Shown: one piece after another, positions 13,942-16,814 of the stretch | How the letters are laid out: every line of letters starts with the position of its first letter | Numbering within the stretch: the first letter of the stretch is position 1 | Assembly (NCBI GenBank): GCA_036338025.1 | Contig: JAYZDB010000129.1 | Span: 1-16,814, forward strand | Direction of reading: 5' to 3' | Length of the DNA stretch: 16,814 bases | DNA from: JAYZDB01 sp036338025 | GTDB taxonomy: Bacteria; Planctomycetota; UBA1135; UBA2386 | Program-made: the position numbers and the translations under genes | Notes under the pieces: model-generated | Told to the model about the DNA's origin: nothing | The model's database searches: none | Seen by the model: only the letters and a program-made list of their open reading frames with translations

Positions 13942-15777
13942 ATGTCTGGATTGACCTGGTTTCGCCGTCTGAGTTTCGTCACCGCAGCAGTCTGTGCGGT
14001 GACTTTGAGTTCTTGTAATTCCCGTACTGACAACGCTGGCAAGGACCCCCGCGTTGCGACGATCCCGGACCAGAATTCGGAGGGCGGAGCAGCGTTCTCC
14101 TTGGACCTGGAGGAGTGGGTGACCGACCCGAATGGCGAGGACCTCACCTTTGATGTCAGCGAGGGTGGTGGCGTGGTCATCGGTGGTGTCTACCACCATG
14201 TCTTCGACACTGTTGGTTCCAAGACCGTCAACGTCAATGTGTCCAATGGTCAGGGTAGCACGGACCTCTCCTTCGTCGTCATGGTCGAGACGGGCCACCA
14301 GGCAGTAATCCAGGCGGGCACGAGCCTGGTGCTGCTCGACCGATCGACAGTGACCAGGGCAAGAGAGTGGGAGTCGGACCAACTCTACTCGCCACAGTTC
14401 CTCGTTGTTTCGAACTCTCCTGGGTACGTCGATACCTACAAGTCGGGACTCCGTCACGGTCAAGTCGTTTACGAGCGGACCCATGGTGTCCAGACTGACC
14501 TGTACGTATATGACGCGTTCAACCCAGGCACCGTCAGGCTCGGAGATGACCCGAACTTCCAAACGCATGAAATGTACGAAGGTGAGACTTCGGACCGCCG
14601 CATCATCTTCTCCTGCTGTTCTGCGACAGATACGAATCTCTACATCTACAACGTGGTCACGCAACTGACTCGCGTGATCAGTGCCGTCAAGGATGTGCAC
14701 GAGCGCAATGTGAATGTCGACTCAAACGACGATGTCTACTTCGAGAGTGGACCTACCACGCAGCGTGATGTCTACGTCTACCATCCATCCACGGACCAGC
14801 TTGTCGCTGTCGCGACGGGTAGCCAGAACGAAGTGATCGTCGGTGTCGTTCCGGGTGGTGGTGTGGTGTTTTCCCGGGACGAGGGCGCGGATGATGTCGA
14901 CCTCTGGTTCTACAAGCCAGGCGTTGGCTTTGCCCAGGTTGCGACGGATGTTCACACCGCCGGGTTCCAGGACCGCACCCTGACATTCAATGCATCGATG
15001 CCAGGTGGTCAGGTTGTCTTTACGGAAACAGTGAGCGCTACGGACTCCAATCTCTACTACTGGGATTCGGCGGCCATGACGACCACGACCGTGGCAGCAA
15101 ACAGTGATGTCCCCGATGTCTTCCACGGCACCACCAGCAATGGGAAGATCGTCTACACCCACCAGGTTTCGAGCACGGATTGGGACATTCACTCCAAGAC
15201 GGTTGGTGGCTCCGATGAAGATCTTTCCAAGACCGGCGAGAAGGACGTCTTCCAGGCGATCACCGCGGTTGATGACGTAGTCATGTTCCGTGACAACAAC
15301 TACCTGTATATCTACGACGATGGCACCGCCACCTTGCTCGCTGCCGATACCGGTGGAGGAGCGGCGCTGACCTTCGTGACCTCGCTCAACGGGGGAAACG
15401 TGGTCTACCTGAGGGCTGGAAGTGGGCTGCAACGCTGGGATGTGAGCAACAACCACAAGCCCGTAGCGGCCAACGGCATCTTCGCTGGGACCATGCATAA
15501 CGGCATGGACTTCGTCGTACAGACCACCGTTTCGGCTCAGGGAGACCTGCACGTTTGGCGTGAAGATGTCGACGCGCTCGAGCTTGTCACTGCGAATGCT
15601 TCCGATGAGAGGTTTGTTGTCAGTACAGCGGTAGGTGACGGACTGGTGTTTTCTCGCCGGGGTCCCTATTCGAATTACGATCTCTACGTTTGGGACAGCG
15701 GATTGGGTATCCGTCAGCTGTCTGGAACAGACGAATCGCACTTCTTGACCGGCACCTTCTTCTTGGACAATCGCTGA
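13942..15777 (+). CDS. Lipoprotein with Ig/cadherin-like domain and ~10 propeller-type repeats
   Basis: The 611-residue protein begins with a clear lipoprotein signal: basic start, hydrophobic core, and lipobox LSSC with Cys25, so it should be membrane-anchored outside the cytoplasm. Residues ~37-115 form an Ig/cadherin-like domain (IPDQNSEGGAAFSL, WVTDPNGEDLTFDV). From residue ~173 to the end there are about ten units of 37-50 residues, each opening with a G-x-V-V-[YF] strand and a later [DN]-L-Y-[VI]-[YW] strand (GQVVYERT...TDLYVYD; GGVVFSRD...VDLWFYK; GQVVFTET...SNLYYWD; DGLVFSRR...YDLYVWD). This is the pattern of TolB/WD40-type propeller blades. Binding or scaffolding is likely; the target is unknown. 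AAGGAG lies four bases before the ATG. It is alone between lon and the convergent Tsr3-like gene. Confidence 0.8.
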   Translation: MSGLTWFRRLSFVTAAVCAVTLSSCNSRTDNAGKDPRVATIPDQNSEGGAAFSLDLEEWVTDPNGEDLTFDVSEGGGVVIGGVYHHVFDTVGSKTVNVNVSNGQGSTDLSFVVMVETGHQAVIQAGTSLVLLDRSTVTRAREWESDQLYSPQFLVVSNSPGYVDTYKSGLRHGQVVYERTHGVQTDLYVYDAFNPGTVRLGDDPNFQTHEMYEGETSDRRIIFSCCSATDTNLYIYNVVTQLTRVISAVKDVHERNVNVDSNDDVYFESGPTTQRDVYVYHPSTDQLVAVATGSQNEVIVGVVPGGGVVFSRDEGADDVDLWFYKPGVGFAQVATDVHTAGFQDRTLTFNASMPGGQVVFTETVSATDSNLYYWDSAAMTTTTVAANSDVPDVFHGTTSNGKIVYTHQVSSTDWDIHSKTVGGSDEDLSKTGEKDVFQAITAVDDVVMFRDNNYLYIYDDGTATLLAADTGGGAALTFVTSLNGGNVVYLRAGSGLQRWDVSNNHKPVAANGIFAGTMHNGMDFVVQTTVSAQGDLHVWREDVDALELVTANASDERFVVSTAVGDGLVFSRRGPYSNYDLYVWDSGLGIRQLSGTDESHFLTGTFFLDNR

Positions 15778-15844
15778 TCGATTGTCTCTGCCCTGCCTGG
15801 GCGCGACGCCTCGGTGCCATGAAACCGCAGGCGTGAGTTGGCGA

Positions 15845-16318
15845 TCAGGTTCCTGTCCGGTAGCCGGACAGGAACTCTTCCTTCCAGTGGTAGCCGTCCA
15901 ACAGGGTTTCATCTTCGTAGCCGAGGACCGTCAAGGCGACATACAGCGCCTCGATTGAGGCGAGCCCGCCGTCGGGATCCTCGTAGTAGCGGCTGCTGCG
16001 AGGGTAGGCGGTCTTGACCTGGCTCGGGATCGACCGTCGGACGGTCTCACCAGTCACGCAGCTGCGTAGTTCATCGAGCAGCCGCCAGGTGCTGTCGAGC
16101 AGGAGCAGAGGCCGGTCCTGGTCCGCGATGGTGAGCGGTTCGGCGTCCACCGCGAGTTCCAGGTAGCCCGATGCGTCATACTCGAACTGCTTGATCGCCT
16201 TGTGGAAGGTGAAACCGGGCCGATCGTGAAGGTGCCGCAGGGAGCACTTGCTGATCCGCTCGCGGGCGTGCCTGATGACGACGACCTCGGGCGGTTGCGG
16301 CGCGGCAGACTCGCTCAC
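15845..16318 (-). CDS. Tsr3-like (DUF367-type) protein
   Basis: The 157-residue product resembles Tsr3, the SAM-dependent aminocarboxypropyl transferase that modifies small-subunit rRNA in archaea and eukaryotes. Matching features are VVIRHARERISKCSLRHL (13-30), LLLLDSTW (71-78; Tsr3 has lDcSW), RSIPSQVKTAYPRSS (95-109; Tsr3 has LPxLvAaNpxnYg), GGLASIEALYVALTVLG (117-133; Tsr3 has LsxvEAlaaaLyilG) and YHWKEEFL (143-150; FkWGxxFL). Whether the bacterial protein modifies rRNA is unknown. I chose GTG 16318, which overlaps the stop of the upstream glycosyltransferase gene (GTGA); a start further upstream at 16417 would overlap that gene by 100 bases and is unlikely. Confidence 0.6.
   Translation of the reverse strand: MSESAAPQPPEVVVIRHARERISKCSLRHLHDRPGFTFHKAIKQFEYDASGYLELAVDAEPLTIADQDRPLLLLDSTWRLLDELRSCVTGETVRRSIPSQVKTAYPRSSRYYEDPDGGLASIEALYVALTVLGYEDETLLDGYHWKEEFLSGYRTGT
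15849..15875 (+). terminator. Perfect 12-bp hairpin in convergent region
   Basis: GTTCCTGTCCGG (15849-15860) and CCGGACAGGAAC (15864-15875) pair perfectly around a TAG loop and are followed on the plus strand by TCTTCCTT. It likely ends the lipoprotein transcript. The stem lies within the last nine codons of the minus-strand Tsr3-like gene. Confidence 0.55.
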
Positions 16319-16814
16319 CCTTGGGTCAACTCCCCGACGGCGTGTTCGACCTGCTGCACCTGGATCCCGAGCACGCACTGTGGGGATGGACAGGTGCGCA
16401 GTTTGCACGGCCGGCACGGCACGTCATGCTGTAGAACGAGGTGGCCTTCCCCACGCGGACCGTAGAGTTTGCTGTCCTTTGGTCCGAACAGTGCCACCAC
16501 CCGGGTGCCGACGCCAGCTGCGATGTGCAGCGGACCGGTGTCGGCAGCGACCACTACGTCTGCCTGTCGCATGGCCTGGCCCAGACCCAGCAGACCGAGG
16601 CTCGGCCCATCGATTTCGATGAGGTCAGGAACAGCTGCCTTGGCGGTTCGAAACAGCTCTATCTCACCCGGCCCGTAGCTCATTGCGACGCTGATCTGCT
16701 GGGAGCGCAAGCGCCGAGCCAATTCAACGAAGTTCTGGATCGGCCAGCGCTTGAACGCTGCGAAGCGACTCGTACCTGGGTGCAGGATCACCTTGGGTTT
16801 CTGAGTGTCCGCGA
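16315..16814 (-). CDS. Glycosyltransferase family 9 (ADP-heptose:LPS heptosyltransferase-like), partial
   Basis: About 166 C-terminal residues are visible; the frame is open to the window edge. GT9 enzymes transfer heptose from ADP-heptose to the lipopolysaccharide core or a related glycan at the inner membrane. Visible are ILHPGTSRFAAFKRWP with the HPG...KrWP pattern, SYGPGEIELF, ADVVVAADTGPLHIAAGVG, VALFGPKDS and a cysteine-rich end CRPCKLRTCPSPQC, all typical of the family's C-terminal domain. The acceptor sugar cannot be told. It is followed by the Tsr3-like gene with a GTGA overlap, so the two are probably one transcript. Confidence 0.88.
   Translation of the reverse strand, partial: ADTQKPKVILHPGTSRFAAFKRWPIQNFVELARRLRSQQISVAMSYGPGEIELFRTAKAAVPDLIEIDGPSLGLLGLGQAMRQADVVVAADTGPLHIAAGVGTRVVALFGPKDSKLYGPRGEGHLVLQHDVPCRPCKLRTCPSPQCVLGIQVQQVEHAVGELTQG

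Noticed and set aside
14722..15912. 396-codon minus-strand open frame opposite the repeat lipoprotein
   Set aside because: The plus-strand frame has a signal peptide, ribosome site and repeat structure; the opposite frame has none and would also overlap the Tsr3-like gene's end.
1..16814. CRISPR array, insertion sequence, prophage or tRNA gene
   Set aside because: No regularly spaced repeats, transposase or integrase motifs, flanking duplications or tRNA T-arm patterns were seen.

Overview
The window looks like chromosomal housekeeping DNA from a GC-rich, Gram-negative-type bacterium. Two lipoprotein-like genes, a heptosyltransferase-type glycosyltransferase, and the uppS, cdsA and lysA genes fit a diderm with peptidoglycan. 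A divergent sigma-like protein with a helical-repeat tail, a bacterial Tsr3-like protein, and the replacement of the usual frr-uppS-cdsA-dxr order by purA-uppS-cdsA-phoH-ybeY make me lean towards Planctomycetota or another PVC-group relative. That placement is inference from gene content and was not tested. I see no insertion sequence, prophage, CRISPR array, tRNA or rRNA gene.

Layout. (1) 1-444: the end of a gene for a protein with an Arg/Gly-rich tail, closed by a strong intrinsic terminator. (2) 472-2414: a hydantoinase B/oxoprolinase B gene coupled by an ATGA overlap to a small lipoprotein-like gene; no hydantoinase A partner is visible. (3) 2434-3471, minus strand: a divergent sigma-factor-like protein with a TPR-like tail, transcribed away from purA. 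(4) 3606-7923: a tight plus-strand cluster purA-uppS-cdsA-phoH-ybeY with GTGA and TTGA start/stop overlaps. It combines AMP synthesis, the C55 lipid carrier, CDP-diacylglycerol, and rRNA/ribosome maintenance. (5) 7924-8245: a 322-base leader with several small hairpins and a possible 17-codon ORF, then a FliA/WhiG-type sigma factor. (6) 9150-10899: lysA, a previously easy-to-miss 36-residue membrane or lipoprotein-like peptide gene with a perfect AGGAGG site, and an IscU/NifU-like scaffold gene whose third cluster-ligand cysteine is replaced by histidine. (7) 10900-11363: a structured non-coding stretch with two long inverted repeats and a 9-9-9 dyad just before lon, then lon itself. (8) 13942-15777: a large lipoprotein made of an Ig/cadherin-like domain and about ten propeller-type repeats. 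(9) 15845-16814, minus strand: a Tsr3-like gene overlapping by GTGA with a glycosyltransferase family 9 gene that runs off the window.

Most genes are ordinary core functions. The parts deserving a second look are the tiny lysA-coupled gene, the His-substituted scaffold protein, the bacterial Tsr3-like protein, the ten-repeat lipoprotein, the sigma-like protein with a helical tail, and the regulatory-looking DNA before lon, before the FliA-type sigma gene and between the sigma-like gene and purA. I did not find a convincing new multi-gene system such as a defence island.
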